The notes under the pieces are model-generated. The model saw nothing but the letters and a program-made list of their open reading frames with translations. It had not been told where the DNA came from and did not search any database. From Candidatus Thioglobus perditus (GTDB lineage: Bacteria > Pseudomonadota > Gammaproteobacteria > PS1 > Pseudothioglobaceae): a stretch of DNA of 43,503 nt. The translations under genes were made by a program, and so were the position numbers. The stretch covers positions 1-43,503 of the forward strand of contig PNQY01000032.1 in NCBI GenBank assembly GCA_002909145.1, read 5' to 3'. This document shows, piece by piece, positions 1 to 8,652 of this stretch. Every line of letters starts with the position of its first letter. Position 1 is the first letter of the stretch.

Positions 1-127
1 CACCACCGTTAGCTTCAGCCATAACTTTAGTCATTGCCGCAGTTAATGTAGTTTTACCGTGGTCAACGTGACCGATTGTTCCCACATTTACGTGTGGTTT
101 GGTTCTTTCGAATTTTTCTTTTGACAT
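1..127 (-). CDS. tuf: Elongation factor Tu, N-terminal part (cut by window edge)
   Basis: EF-Tu delivers aminoacyl-tRNA to the ribosome as a GTPase in the cytoplasm. Only the first 42 codons are present. The product begins [20 protein letters not shown] and continues into the P-loop GHVDHGKTT, which is diagnostic of EF-Tu. The ATG is followed upstream by a tRNA-Thr gene about 55 bases away. The tRNA-Tyr, tRNA-Gly, tRNA-Thr, tuf order is the familiar tufB arrangement of gammaproteobacteria, so tuf is probably co-transcribed with the tRNAs from the promoter near 466-494. Confidence 0.97.
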   Translation of the reverse strand, partial: MSKEKFERTKPHVNVGTIGHVDHGKTTLTAAMTKVMAEANGG

Positions 128-182
128 ATTTATTCCCCTACGTTTAATAAATTAATTTTTTTTCTTGCTTCTACTTCTTTTC

Positions 183-258
<76 letters not shown>

Positions 259-273
259 ACAACCTCTTCCACA

Positions 274-347
274 TGGAGCGGGTAACGAGAATCGAACTCG
301 TCTCATTGGCTTGGAAGGCCAAGGTAATACCAATATACGATACCCGC
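274..347 (-). tRNA. tRNA-Gly (anticodon UCC)
   Basis: This is a 74-base cloverleaf with an encoded CCA on the minus strand. The acceptor strand is GCGGGTA, the T arm contains AGTTCGATTCT, and the anticodon loop CTTCCAA between TTGGC and GCCAA gives UCC for glycine. It is the middle tRNA of the cluster. Confidence 0.96.
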
Positions 348-366
348 AAATTCCTTTTTTTGTTTA

Positions 367-451
367 TGGTGGAGAGAGAAGGATTCGAACCTTCGAAGCC
401 GGAGGCGACGGATTTACAATCCGCATACTTTAACCACTCGTAAATCTCTCC
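367..451 (-). tRNA. tRNA-Tyr (anticodon GUA)
   Basis: This is an 85-base class II tRNA with a long variable arm (CGCCTCCGGCTTCG region) and an encoded CCA. The acceptor strand is GGAGAGA and the anticodon GTA lies in TTGTAAA. It is the first gene of the tRNA-tuf transcript. Confidence 0.96.
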
Positions 452-465
452 AAAAACAATCGGCC

Positions 466-494
466 ATTATCCCATAGCTATTCTTCTGGTGCAA
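466..494 (-). promoter_or_regulatory. Sigma70 promoter of the tRNA-tuf transcript
   Basis: On the minus strand TTGCAC is followed by exactly 17 bases and GATAAT. The -10 box lies about 15 bases upstream of tRNA-Tyr, which fits a transcript starting just before the first tRNA. Confidence 0.75.
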
Positions 495-535
495 GAGCTA
501 ATTTATGGTTTTATAGTATTTTTTTTAAAAGAATT

Positions 536-1774
536 TTAAAGACGTGAAACGCCACTTGAAACTGCTGCATCGAATACAGCTTTTGGCACTATGTCGATTA
601 GTCTTTTATCGAAAGGTTTTGGAATTATGTATTCCTTACCAAAGCTAATAGAATCAGTATGATAAGTATCCAAAACATCTTGAGGAACTTCTAATTTTGC
701 CAAGTCCCTAAGTGCGTGTACAGCAGCAATTTTCATTTCAATATTAATTTCACTAGCCCTGGCATCAAGTGCGCCACGAAAAATGAATGGAAAGCCTAAA
801 ACATTATTTACTTGATTTGGATAGTCACTCCTACCAGTTGCCATAATCAAATCATTGCGAGCTTCGTTAGCGTCTGCAAAGGAAATCTCAGGATCAGGGT
901 TAGATAATGCAAATACAATTGGATTGTTAGCCATAGACTTCACCATATCTTGAGAAACCAAATTAGCAGCAGCCACACCAATAAAAACATCAGCGCCTTG
1001 CATTGCATCTGCCAATGTCTTCTTATCGGTTTCAACTGCATATTGTGCTTTAAAAACATCCACATTTTGCATTTGTGTTGAAATCACCCCTTCCCGGTCA
1101 ACTAATAAAATGTTTTCTTTTTTCAATCCTAAATCACATAAAAGATTAAGAGTGGCAATGCCTGCTGATCCAGCACCTAGACAAACCAATTTTACAGTTT
1201 CAATACTCTTTCCTTGGATTTCGATTGAATTTAACAATCCTGCTGCAATAATAATAGCTGTACCGTGTTGATCATCATGAAACACCGGAATATCAAGCTC
1301 TTTAATTAGTCTTTGCTCAACCTCAAAACAGCGTGGCGCTGATATATCCTCTAAGTTAATACCACCAAAAGTTGGTGCAATATTCTTAATCGTTTGAACA
1401 AGCTCATCTACATCCTGAGTGTTAACTTCGATATTAAAAACATCAATATCAGCAAAAGACTTAAACAGAACGCCTTTACCTTCCATTACTGGCTTGGCTG
1501 CCAATGGACCAACATTACCAAGTCCCAATACTGCCGAACCATCTGTAATCACAGCTACTAAATTCCCCTTTGCAGTATAGTCATACACTAGTGCTGGATC
1601 TTTATCAATTTCTCTTACCGGTGCGGCAACACCTGGCGAATATGCCAAACTCAAGTCTTCTCGTGTTTTTAAAGTCTTGTGGGAAGAAACTGTAATTTTT
1701 CCAGGGCGATGACCATGGATATTACATTTTGCATGATATTCTAATGCCTTTTCATGTAGCTGTTCAGGTGTCAT
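536..1774 (-). CDS. maeB: Malic enzyme, short form (malate to pyruvate + CO2)
   Basis: The protein oxidatively decarboxylates malate to pyruvate and CO2 with reduction of NAD(P). At 412 residues it covers only the malic-enzyme part of the MaeB family and lacks the C-terminal phosphotransacetylase-like domain of long MaeB proteins. The catalytic region has [11 protein letters not shown] near the N-terminus, the metal and substrate motif HDDQHGTA around residue 163, and a Rossmann motif CLGAGSAG near residue 195. It follows mdh by 27 bases on the same strand and ends the sdh-mdh operon. The context suggests conversion of imported or TCA-derived malate to pyruvate. The NADP rather than NAD preference is family inference. 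Confidence 0.93.
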   Translation of the reverse strand: MTPEQLHEKALEYHAKCNIHGHRPGKITVSSHKTLKTREDLSLAYSPGVAAPVREIDKDPALVYDYTAKGNLVAVITDGSAVLGLGNVGPLAAKPVMEGKGVLFKSFADIDVFNIEVNTQDVDELVQTIKNIAPTFGGINLEDISAPRCFEVEQRLIKELDIPVFHDDQHGTAIIIAAGLLNSIEIQGKSIETVKLVCLGAGSAGIATLNLLCDLGLKKENILLVDREGVISTQMQNVDVFKAQYAVETDKKTLADAMQGADVFIGVAAANLVSQDMVKSMANNPIVFALSNPDPEISFADANEARNDLIMATGRSDYPNQVNNVLGFPFIFRGALDARASEINIEMKIAAVHALRDLAKLEVPQDVLDTYHTDSISFGKEYIIPKPFDKRLIDIVPKAVFDAAVSSGVSRL

Positions 1775-1801
1775 ATTCTTATAGTGTGTTAATTAATAAA
1801 G

Positions 1802-2737
1802 TTATAATAAAGTTTGAATTTCGTCAGTCAACTCTGTGATTACCTGGGCCGACTGATCAAAAGCTTGCTGCTCTTCCTTGGTTAAGTTTAACTCAACAAT
1901 CCTATCCATTCCATTTTCATTTAATACAACAGGGATGCCTATTGCCAGATCGTTTTTACCATACTCACCTTGCAACAAACCTATACACGGCAGTAGTCGG
2001 TTTTTATTATGTACAATAGCCTCAACCATAGTTGTTACTGCAGCTCCTGGGGCATCATAAGCACTTGACTTCTGTTTTAGATTAAGAATTTCAGCTCCGC
2101 CATCACGCGTTCTTTTAATAATATTTTCAATGCTCTCTTTATCTAATAATTGCTCAATTGACACGCCACTCACTGTAGTCAATCTAGGCAATGGCACCAT
2201 AGTATCGCCATGCCCACCTAAAACCATTGCTTGGACATCATTAATGGAGAAATTAACAGCATCAGCAATAAAACTAGACATACGCATAGAATCAAGGATA
2301 CCTGCTTGACCTACAATTCTATTACGGGGCCAGCCTGTCTTTTGATATGCATAATAAGTTAAAACATCGACAGGGTTGCTAACCACAATCACAAAACTGT
2401 CAGGAGCATACTGCATTACTCCATCCATAATTTGGTCAATAATCTTTAGGTTTACCGACAATACATCTGAGCGATCCATGCCTGGTTTTCTGGGCATTCC
2501 AGCAGTAATAATTACAATACCAGAATCTTTAATACTAGCAATATCACTACTTCCTACCAGTCGAGAATCAAAATTATATACAGGTGCGGTTTCTTGAATG
2601 TCAAGTGCTACACCTTTAGCGTACTGCTCATCAAGATCAATCAACACAATTTGCTGCGCCAATTTTTGTACAGCTAGCATTTGCGCTGTACTCTCTCCAA
2701 CTCTTCCGGCGCCAATAATACTTACTTTATTAATCAT
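1802..2737 (-). CDS. mdh: Malate dehydrogenase (LDH-like type)
   Basis: It catalyses NAD-dependent interconversion of malate and oxaloacetate in the TCA cycle. The 311-residue protein starts with the dinucleotide-binding motif IGAGRVGE, has the substrate-loop segment TAGMPRKPGMDR near residue 80, and the catalytic histidine in GGHGDTMVPL around residue 175. The arginine-containing loop and length match the LDH-like MDH family rather than the classical E. coli MDH. A strong ribosome site, GAGGAG, precedes the ATG. It sits between sdhB and maeB in one transcription unit, so three consecutive steps of C4-acid oxidation are encoded together. Confidence 0.96.
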   Translation of the reverse strand: MINKVSIIGAGRVGESTAQMLAVQKLAQQIVLIDLDEQYAKGVALDIQETAPVYNFDSRLVGSSDIASIKDSGIVIITAGMPRKPGMDRSDVLSVNLKIIDQIMDGVMQYAPDSFVIVVSNPVDVLTYYAYQKTGWPRNRIVGQAGILDSMRMSSFIADAVNFSINDVQAMVLGGHGDTMVPLPRLTTVSGVSIEQLLDKESIENIIKRTRDGGAEILNLKQKSSAYDAPGAAVTTMVEAIVHNKNRLLPCIGLLQGEYGKNDLAIGIPVVLNENGMDRIVELNLTKEEQQAFDQSAQVITELTDEIQTLL

Positions 2738-2783
2738 AATAACTCCTCTAGTTGTTTTTAACCTCTTCCAGTGTAAACTACTT

Positions 2784-3509
2784 TCAAATAAGAATCTTAT
2801 TCATTTTTGTAATATTACTGACTGAAATACCCTTAGGGCAAACGCTCTCACAATGCCGATGATTCGAGCAACTACCAAAACCTTCAGTTTCCATTTGATC
2901 AGTCATTCTCTGAGCGCGGTCTTGCTCTTCAATCTTCCCTTGTGGCATTAACGACAAGTGTGTAACTTTGGCAGCTACAAATAAAGAGGCTGATGCATTT
3001 GGACAAACCGCAACACAGGCACCACAACCAATACAAGTTGCAGAATTAAACGCCTCATCAGCACTAACCTTATCTACCAATAACGAGTTAGCATCTGGTG
3101 CAGATCCTGTTTGTACAGACACATAACCGCCTGACTGAATAATACTATCAAACGAGGAACGATCAACTGTTAAATCCTTGATCACTGGGAAAGTATTGGC
3201 ACGCCAAGGCTCAATCCATAACTCGCTTTGCGTTTTGTAGTCTCGCATATAAAGCTGACAGGTGGTGGTTGCCTTTTTTTCACCATGAGGGTAGCCATTA
3301 ATAACTAACGAACAGGCTCCACAAATACCTTCTCTGCAGTCATAATCAAATACAATGCAGTCTTCGCCTTTGTCGATAAGTTGCTCATTGAGTTGATCCA
3401 ACATTTCCAAAAATGAAGTATCTTCATCAATATGGTCAATATTGTAAGTAACAAAATCACCTGTAGCATCTGATTTTTTTTGTCGCCAGATATGAAGAGT
3501 AAAATTCAT
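2784..3509 (-). CDS. sdhB: Succinate dehydrogenase / fumarate reductase iron-sulfur subunit
   Basis: This subunit passes electrons from the flavoprotein to the quinone site through three Fe-S clusters. The 241-residue protein shows the plant-type [2Fe-2S] ligands in [10 protein letters not shown] followed by a distal Cys in TTTCQLY. It also has the [4Fe-4S] motif [12 protein letters not shown], and the third cluster in [14 protein letters not shown]. Its start overlaps the sdhA stop as ATGA, indicating translational coupling. With the single-cytochrome sdhC it forms the B-type complex (one membrane subunit) rather than the E. coli four-subunit enzyme. Direction of catalysis cannot be read from sequence, but mdh downstream favours succinate oxidation. 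Confidence 0.95.
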   Translation of the reverse strand: MNFTLHIWRQKKSDATGDFVTYNIDHIDEDTSFLEMLDQLNEQLIDKGEDCIVFDYDCREGICGACSLVINGYPHGEKKATTTCQLYMRDYKTQSELWIEPWRANTFPVIKDLTVDRSSFDSIIQSGGYVSVQTGSAPDANSLLVDKVSADEAFNSATCIGCGACVAVCPNASASLFVAAKVTHLSLMPQGKIEEQDRAQRMTDQMETEGFGSCSNHRHCESVCPKGISVSNITKMNKILI

Positions 3510-5428
3510 TTGTAATTCCTTACAGTAGGTTTAATAAATTCGAAATGTAATTGCTCTTTGTGTAGTTCTGGCTGTTCTTCGTTATACTGCCAAGCAGCCA
3601 CGAAAGAAAAGTTATCGTCATCTCTCTTAGCCTCACCACCTTCTGCCAAATGCTCAACTCTGGCATGCGCCCCACAAGACTCTTCACGCATTAACGCATC
3701 TTGACACATTAACTTTCCAAGCTCAATAAAGTCAGCCACTCGACCTGCACGCTCTAACGTCTGATTTAAATCCTTATCATCCCCAGTCACCTTAATGTTG
3801 TTCCAGAATTTAGCTTCTAGAGTTTCAATTTCTTTAATCGCTCGTTCCAGCGTGCCGGACTCACGAGACATACCGCAAGCTTCCCATAAAATACCACCCA
3901 ATTTCTGGTGAAAATATTCAGGCGAATGTTTAGGGTCTGGTGCATGCATTAATTGTTCAATACGCGCTTTAACCGAATCCAAACTTTTTTCAACCTCAGG
4001 ATGGTCTTCTTCGACCTTGTCAAATGAGTTTCTTGCCAAATAATTTGCTACAGTTTGTGGCAAAACAAAATAGCCATCAGCCAAACCTTGCATAAGCGCC
4101 GATGCACCTAATCGATTAGCGCCATGGTCAGAAAAATTGGCCTCACCACCTGCAAACAAACCTTCGACTGTAGTCATTAAGTTATAGTCAACCCACAGTC
4201 CACCCATTGTATAGTGTGGAGCAGGATAAATTTTCATTGGAGTCTTGTAAGGATCTTCGCCTGTAATGCTTTCATACATCTCAAACAAGTTTCCATATTT
4301 TTCTGCAACTGCATCTAAACCTAATTTGTTAATAATATCTGTAAAGTCCAAATACACACCTAGCCTTTGTCCGTGCACCTTACTACCAACACCGTAACCT
4401 TCATCGCAAATATGTTTTACTGCACGTGATGCTACATCTCTAGGCACTAAATTGGCAAATGCTGGGTACATTCTCTCTAAAAAATAATCTCTATCTTCTT
4501 CAGCTATATCGATCGGATTTTTTTCACAATCCTCAACATTCTTAGGTGCCCAAATGCGGCCGTCATTACGCAAAGACTCGCTCATTAATGTCAACTTAGA
4601 TTGATTTTCGCCTGTTGGTGGTACACAAGTCGGGTGGATTTGAGTAAAACTTGGATTGGCAAAAAAAGCGCCTTTCTTATAAGCGCGCCAAGTAGCAGAA
4701 GTATTACAGCCCTTTGCGTTAGTAGACAAGTAAAAGGCGTTACTGTAACCGCCTGTACACAGAACTATACAATCCGCCACATGCGCTGAAATTTCCCCAC
4801 TCACTAAATCTCTAACTACTACACCACGAGCCCTTCCTTCAACCATAATCAGTTCAAGCATTTCCGATCTTGAATGGTGAGTCACGCTGCCTTCTTCAAT
4901 TTGTCGGCTATGTGCCTGGTAAGCCCCTAATAATAACTGCTGCCCTGTTTGTCCTCTAGCATAAAAAGTACGTGACACTTGCGTACCGCCAAATGATCGA
5001 TTAGCTAAGTAACCACTATATTCACGTGCAAATGGCACGCCTTGCGCTACCGCCTGATCAATAATATTAGAGCTTAGCTCTGCCAAACGATAGACATTAG
5101 ATTCTCTTGCTCTAAAGTCACCGCCCTTAATGGTGTCATAAAACAAACGCCAGGTACTATCCCCATCGTTTTTATAATTCTTGTTAGCATTTATTCCGCC
5201 TTGCGCTGCAATAGAGTGCGCCCTACGAGGACTGTCCTGAAAACAAAAAGAACTAACCTTGTATCCGGCCTCACCTAACGTAGCACATAGAGATGCTCCG
5301 GCTAAGCCTGTACCAATAACAATTACTTTATGCTTTTTTCGATTTTGTGGTGCGATTAACGCTAAATCAAATAGATGTTTCTTCCATTTATCCTCTAGCG
5401 GGCCTATTGGTTCAAAAGATTCAAGCAT
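3506..5428 (-). CDS. sdhA: Succinate dehydrogenase / fumarate reductase flavoprotein subunit
   Basis: This FAD subunit interconverts succinate and fumarate at the inner membrane. It has the FAD-binding start [10 protein letters not shown] near residue 40, and the covalent-flavin histidine region [14 protein letters not shown]. The substrate motif IHPTCVPP, the DGRIWAP segment and a C-terminal [17 protein letters not shown] are also present. The 640-residue length and insertions resemble the Bacillus/Bacteroidetes-type B-class enzyme. I chose the ATG that overlaps sdhC by 8 bases; an in-frame GTG nine bases upstream (ending at 5437) is an alternative. The gene lies between sdhC and sdhB with overlaps at both ends. 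Confidence 0.95.
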   Translation of the reverse strand: MLESFEPIGPLEDKWKKHLFDLALIAPQNRKKHKVIVIGTGLAGASLCATLGEAGYKVSSFCFQDSPRRAHSIAAQGGINANKNYKNDGDSTWRLFYDTIKGGDFRARESNVYRLAELSSNIIDQAVAQGVPFAREYSGYLANRSFGGTQVSRTFYARGQTGQQLLLGAYQAHSRQIEEGSVTHHSRSEMLELIMVEGRARGVVVRDLVSGEISAHVADCIVLCTGGYSNAFYLSTNAKGCNTSATWRAYKKGAFFANPSFTQIHPTCVPPTGENQSKLTLMSESLRNDGRIWAPKNVEDCEKNPIDIAEEDRDYFLERMYPAFANLVPRDVASRAVKHICDEGYGVGSKVHGQRLGVYLDFTDIINKLGLDAVAEKYGNLFEMYESITGEDPYKTPMKIYPAPHYTMGGLWVDYNLMTTVEGLFAGGEANFSDHGANRLGASALMQGLADGYFVLPQTVANYLARNSFDKVEEDHPEVEKSLDSVKARIEQLMHAPDPKHSPEYFHQKLGGILWEACGMSRESGTLERAIKEIETLEAKFWNNIKVTGDDKDLNQTLERAGRVADFIELGKLMCQDALMREESCGAHARVEHLAEGGEAKRDDDNFSFVAAWQYNEEQPELHKEQLHFEFIKPTVRNYK

Positions 5429-6020
5429 AAATAACACTCACAGGAATAGAAATAAAGCCAAACAATAAAAGTAATACTATAAATATAGCTATCAAATTAT
5501 ATTGATTGCTTGATATACCTAAAGTTTGTAAAACATTAGTAAGGCCGTGATGCAAATGCATACCAAGTGCAATCAAGCCAAAAATATAAACTAACAACAT
5601 TACAGGTTGAGTAAAGATATTAGATATTTGCTGATATGGATCTAAATCGCTCAATAATTGCATTTGTACAAAATGAAATACAATAAAAGCAATCAACATT
5701 GCTGCGCCTGACCAGGCAATAAATCTAGGAATTATTTTTGGATAGATGTGGTGATATCTATTAGCACCTATTGCAACATTATTACCAAGCTGTCGTGTAA
5801 CAGCAGTAAACACATGAAACGCTAGAGTTGCAGCCAATACAAACAACATTGGCCAATATATTATTGATCCATTAAACCAATTATAAAAATCATTAAACGC
5901 TTGTTTTCCAAAATGGAAGCTAGATAGGCTCAACACATGAGCAATAACATAAACAAACCATATAAGCCCAGCAAAGGCCATTAATTTTTTTTGAACAATT
6001 GTATTATTAATAAAGTTCAT
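5421..6020 (-). CDS. sdhC: Succinate dehydrogenase cytochrome b membrane subunit
   Basis: This 199-residue integral membrane protein anchors the SdhAB head and binds haem b and quinone. About five hydrophobic helices are visible (near residues 10-30, 50-75, 95-120, 135-155 and 170-195), with histidines inside several of them ([31 protein letters not shown]) as expected for a dihaem single-chain cytochrome b. I chose the ATG giving [12 protein letters not shown] because AGGGAAGAG lies just upstream and the protein aligns with family starts. Twelve extra N-terminal codons are possible but would overlap the upstream gene further. It overlaps the upstream TPR-like gene by 14 bases. Confidence 0.92.
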   Translation of the reverse strand: MNFINNTIVQKKLMAFAGLIWFVYVIAHVLSLSSFHFGKQAFNDFYNWFNGSIIYWPMLFVLAATLAFHVFTAVTRQLGNNVAIGANRYHHIYPKIIPRFIAWSGAAMLIAFIVFHFVQMQLLSDLDPYQQISNIFTQPVMLLVYIFGLIALGMHLHHGLTNVLQTLGISSNQYNLIAIFIVLLLLFGFISIPVSVIYA

Positions 6021-6489
6021 TAAACTCTTCCCTAGGCTGCAAACGCCCTTTTTCAATTGTTCTTAAGCAACTGTTATAACGTAGAACCGGATCTGAACAG
6101 TGAGCTGGTGCCATTTTTTCAGCCATTTCATATTTTTCAATAGCCTCCATTAACCCTTCATAAGCAAATGAATGTGACATTGGGTTTTTAAGTAACGCCC
6201 TAGCTTTACGTTCAAGAAAAATCCCTGTGTAATAAATTCTATGAAACTCTGAGGTTAGTCTACTAATTACTTCAATAATTTTCTTCGGCTGAACCTTACT
6301 GTGTTGATGGGAGTACTGGTCAGTTAAGGCCAATATATATATGACTATAGCCTCTTGATTTTCAGGATCAACAGCGAATACATCAATACAAATACTGATA
6401 GCCAAATCTGGCTCAAGTAAAGAACGATACTGTCTTGCTTTTTCAAGTACAGTAGGAATTGAATCTTTATTAATTAAATGATATTTCAT
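6007..6489 (-). CDS. TPR-like protein leading the sdh operon, function unknown
   Basis: The 160-residue product is soluble, with no signal peptide or membrane segment. It looks alpha-helical with degenerate tetratricopeptide character, for example LEPDLAISICIDVFAVDPEN and AYEGLMEAIEKYEMAEKMAP, spaced like helix pairs of TPR units. I do not recognise a named family. It is the first gene after the strong sdh promoter and its end overlaps sdhC, so it is expressed with the complex. A role in assembly or maturation of the succinate dehydrogenase is plausible from position alone. No catalytic motif is visible. Confidence 0.75.
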   Translation of the reverse strand: MKYHLINKDSIPTVLEKARQYRSLLEPDLAISICIDVFAVDPENQEAIVIYILALTDQYSHQHSKVQPKKIIEVISRLTSEFHRIYYTGIFLERKARALLKNPMSHSFAYEGLMEAIEKYEMAEKMAPAHCSDPVLRYNSCLRTIEKGRLQPREEFNELY

Positions 6490-6574
6490 CTTTCTATTAA
6501 AAGTAAATAGCTCCTTTTACTATGCAAAATATTTTCTTATAAAAGCAATTTTGTATTGATTACAAAATATACCG

Positions 6575-6606
6575 TTGTGCGTTGCACCATTTGTTGCAAT
6601 GCACAA
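6575..6606. promoter_or_regulatory. Inverted repeat at the sdh transcription start (likely operator)
   Basis: Two 12-base arms, TTGTGCGTTGCA and TGCAATGCACAA, are separated by 8 bases and pair at 11 of 12 positions. One end touches the -10 box of the sdh promoter and the rest covers the expected start site. The position is that of a repressor operator. In the RNA it could also form a 5'-terminal hairpin. Confidence 0.6.
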
Positions 6607-6634
6607 TACTATAGTGTCTAATACTAAATGTCAA
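6606..6634 (-). promoter_or_regulatory. Strong sigma70 promoter of the sdh-mdh-maeB operon
   Basis: On the minus strand the consensus -35 TTGACA is followed by exactly 17 bases and TAGTAT. The predicted start lies near 6599, giving a leader of about 110 bases before the TPR-like gene. Confidence 0.8.
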
Positions 6635-6711
6635 GCGTTATTTTTTATTTTTTTATAAGAATAATTTTAGATTGATTATAAAGCTAACAAAACCTAACAA
6701 ACAACAACTTG

Positions 6712-6729
6712 TAGGCTGATTTCCGCCTA
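6712..6729. promoter_or_regulatory. 18-bp palindrome, copy A, upstream of dctB
   Basis: TAGGCTGATTTCCGCCTA is a near-palindrome with one broken arm pair. It matches the reverse complement of copy B before dctP at 16 of 18 positions. Both agree with the symmetric consensus TAGGCGGAAATCCGCCTA. I infer a binding site for the adjacent DctD-like regulator. Confidence 0.6.
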
Positions 6730-6906
6730 TCAATCAAAAAAAATAATTAAAAATATTGGCAAATATAGAAGAGTAAGAGTTAAAAGTATATTGTAGCTTT
6801 TATCAACAAAATTATTTATTACGCTTCTGATATGTTTATAGAGCATAATAATCTAAGGGCAAAAATTATCACCAAGCACAGATGACACTATAAGGTAATC
6901 TAACTC

Positions 6907-8652
6907 ATGTTTAATTTAATCACCAAATACAAATACTATTCAATATTAATTATTGGACTATTGTTATTTAGTATGTGGATGCACGCCAATATTGTTAATA
7001 TACATACAAGAGATTTACAAGCACAGTCAATTGAACGAATTCAGCTTTATAAAAGCTCGCTTAATAATGAGTTAACTCGTTTTAATTTTCTACCTTTTGT
7101 TATAGCTAGAGACAAACAATTAATTGACTGGTCTTTTAAACAATCAAAAAAAGCAAACATAGCACTGGAAGGCATTAAAAAAGAATCTGGAGCAAATACA
7201 TTATATGTAATGAACGCTTATGGAGATACATTGTCATCAAGCAATTGGAAAGACAAGTCTAGCTTTATTAATAAAAACTTTTCATTTAGACCTTATTTTA
7301 AGAAGGCAATGAAAGGGGGTGACGGTCAGTTTTTTGGCATTGGAACAACCTCTAAGAAGCCAGGTTTTTATATTTCAACTGGTATAAAAGATCAAAATAA
7401 AATAATAGGCGTTACCGTAGCAAAAGTTGATTTAAGTATTTTGGAAAATATATGGTCCGATGCAGGAGAAAAGATATTTGTTACTAACAAAGATGGTGTT
7501 GTTATTTTAAGCTCAATGAAACAATGGAAATACCATACTATAGGCTCAATAAACGAATTACAACTTAAAGATATTAAGACTCAAAAGCAATTTTCAGACA
7601 AAACCTTAAAGCCACTTTCTAACAATTTAAAATTCGAAAAAGACTGGTTAAATATCAATGAATCCTCTTACCTACATCAAAAGGAATTTATAAACAATAC
7701 AGACTGGACAATACACTACCTAACTCCTAACAGCCAGATAAAACAAATGGTAGCTGCAACATGGGCAAAGATAGGATTGATTATATTAATACTATCAATC
7801 ATTGCATTATTATCATGGCTGTCTAGGTCGCATGAAAAATTAAAAATATCTATTAAAGAGTCTACCGAGCTTAAAAGATTAAATAATTTACTAAAAATTG
7901 AAATAGATCACAGGCACAAGGTTGAAAGTGAGCTACTGGCTGTACAAAAAAATATTGAAAGAACCAGTAGATTGACGGCGATGGGTCAATTGTCAGCCTC
8001 TATAATTCATGAATTAGGCCAACCCTTATCTGCAATGAAGGCCTATATAGAAGGAGCACAACTACCTCCTAGAGAAAATACAACCCTTGCAAAACAAGAA
8101 CAAACAGTATTGCCAAAACTTGATGCTTTGGTAGAAAGAATGAGTAATATTTCTCAACAATTAAAATTTTTCTCACACAATGACAAAGAAGATGTCATGG
8201 AAATAGATATAAGAGACGCCCTACAAGGTGTATTAATTATTATCTCTCCAGCATTAAAGCAAGACAATATAGAGTTAATACTTAAATTTAAAGATCAGCC
8301 TTATATTGTGAAGGGCAACCAAATCAGACTTGAACAGGTCTTTGTTAACATAATCAACAATGCTAGAGATGCGGTACAAAAATCAACACCAAAAAGAATT
8401 ACAGTACAAATAGATATAAAAAATAAAGAAGAGGTTATTATTAGAATAATAGATACAGGTACTGGAATTTCTCAGGAAACAATGCAAATGCTTTTTGACC
8501 CCTTCTATACTACAAAACCCTCAGGTGTTGGGCTGGGGCTGGGGTTGACCATCTCATCCAATATTGTCCATACATTTGGTGGAACGCTCACAGCAGTTAA
8601 CAATAAAGATGCCGGATCAACCTTTACAATAACAATGCCACTTGTATTATGA
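6907..8652 (+). CDS. dctB: DctB-like sensor histidine kinase for C4-dicarboxylates
   Basis: It is a membrane sensor kinase expected to detect C4-dicarboxylates in the periplasm and phosphorylate the partner regulator. The 581-residue protein has an N-terminal membrane helix near residues 10-25 and a periplasmic double-Cache (PDC) domain. That domain carries the DctB signature segments YVMNAYGDTLSSSNW, FRPYFKKAM and FFGIGTTSKKPGFYIS. A second helix lies around residues 285-305. The phosphoacceptor is His368 in IIHELGQPLSAMKAY. The ATPase domain has N-box NIINNARDAV, G1 DTGTGIS and G2 GLGLGLTIS. It overlaps the regulator gene by 4 bases. Ligand identity is inferred from the TRAP genes downstream. 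Confidence 0.9.
   Translation: MFNLITKYKYYSILIIGLLLFSMWMHANIVNIHTRDLQAQSIERIQLYKSSLNNELTRFNFLPFVIARDKQLIDWSFKQSKKANIALEGIKKESGANTLYVMNAYGDTLSSSNWKDKSSFINKNFSFRPYFKKAMKGGDGQFFGIGTTSKKPGFYISTGIKDQNKIIGVTVAKVDLSILENIWSDAGEKIFVTNKDGVVILSSMKQWKYHTIGSINELQLKDIKTQKQFSDKTLKPLSNNLKFEKDWLNINESSYLHQKEFINNTDWTIHYLTPNSQIKQMVAATWAKIGLIILILSIIALLSWLSRSHEKLKISIKESTELKRLNNLLKIEIDHRHKVESELLAVQKNIERTSRLTAMGQLSASIIHELGQPLSAMKAYIEGAQLPPRENTTLAKQEQTVLPKLDALVERMSNISQQLKFFSHNDKEDVMEIDIRDALQGVLIIISPALKQDNIELILKFKDQPYIVKGNQIRLEQVFVNIINNARDAVQKSTPKRITVQIDIKNKEEVIIRIIDTGTGISQETMQMLFDPFYTTKPSGVGLGLGLTISSNIVHTFGGTLTAVNNKDAGSTFTITMPLVL

Larger units (their letters stand above)
6490..6906. other. Divergent control region between the sdh operon and dctB
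   Basis: This 417-base AT-rich stretch holds no convincing gene. It contains the sdh promoter, an imperfect 32-base inverted repeat at its start site, and a second perfect 8-bp inverted repeat (ATTTTGTA, TTGAT, TACAAAAT at 6548-6568) that would fall in the sdh leader. Farther right is the 18-bp palindrome at 6712-6729 shared with the dctP upstream region. From 6735 to the dctB start I see only AT-rich sequence with weak promoter-like boxes. Confidence 0.7.

Noticed and set aside
6832-6885. 17-codon open frame before dctB
   Set aside because: No ribosome site and no hydrophobic or conserved character; chance frame in AT-rich DNA.
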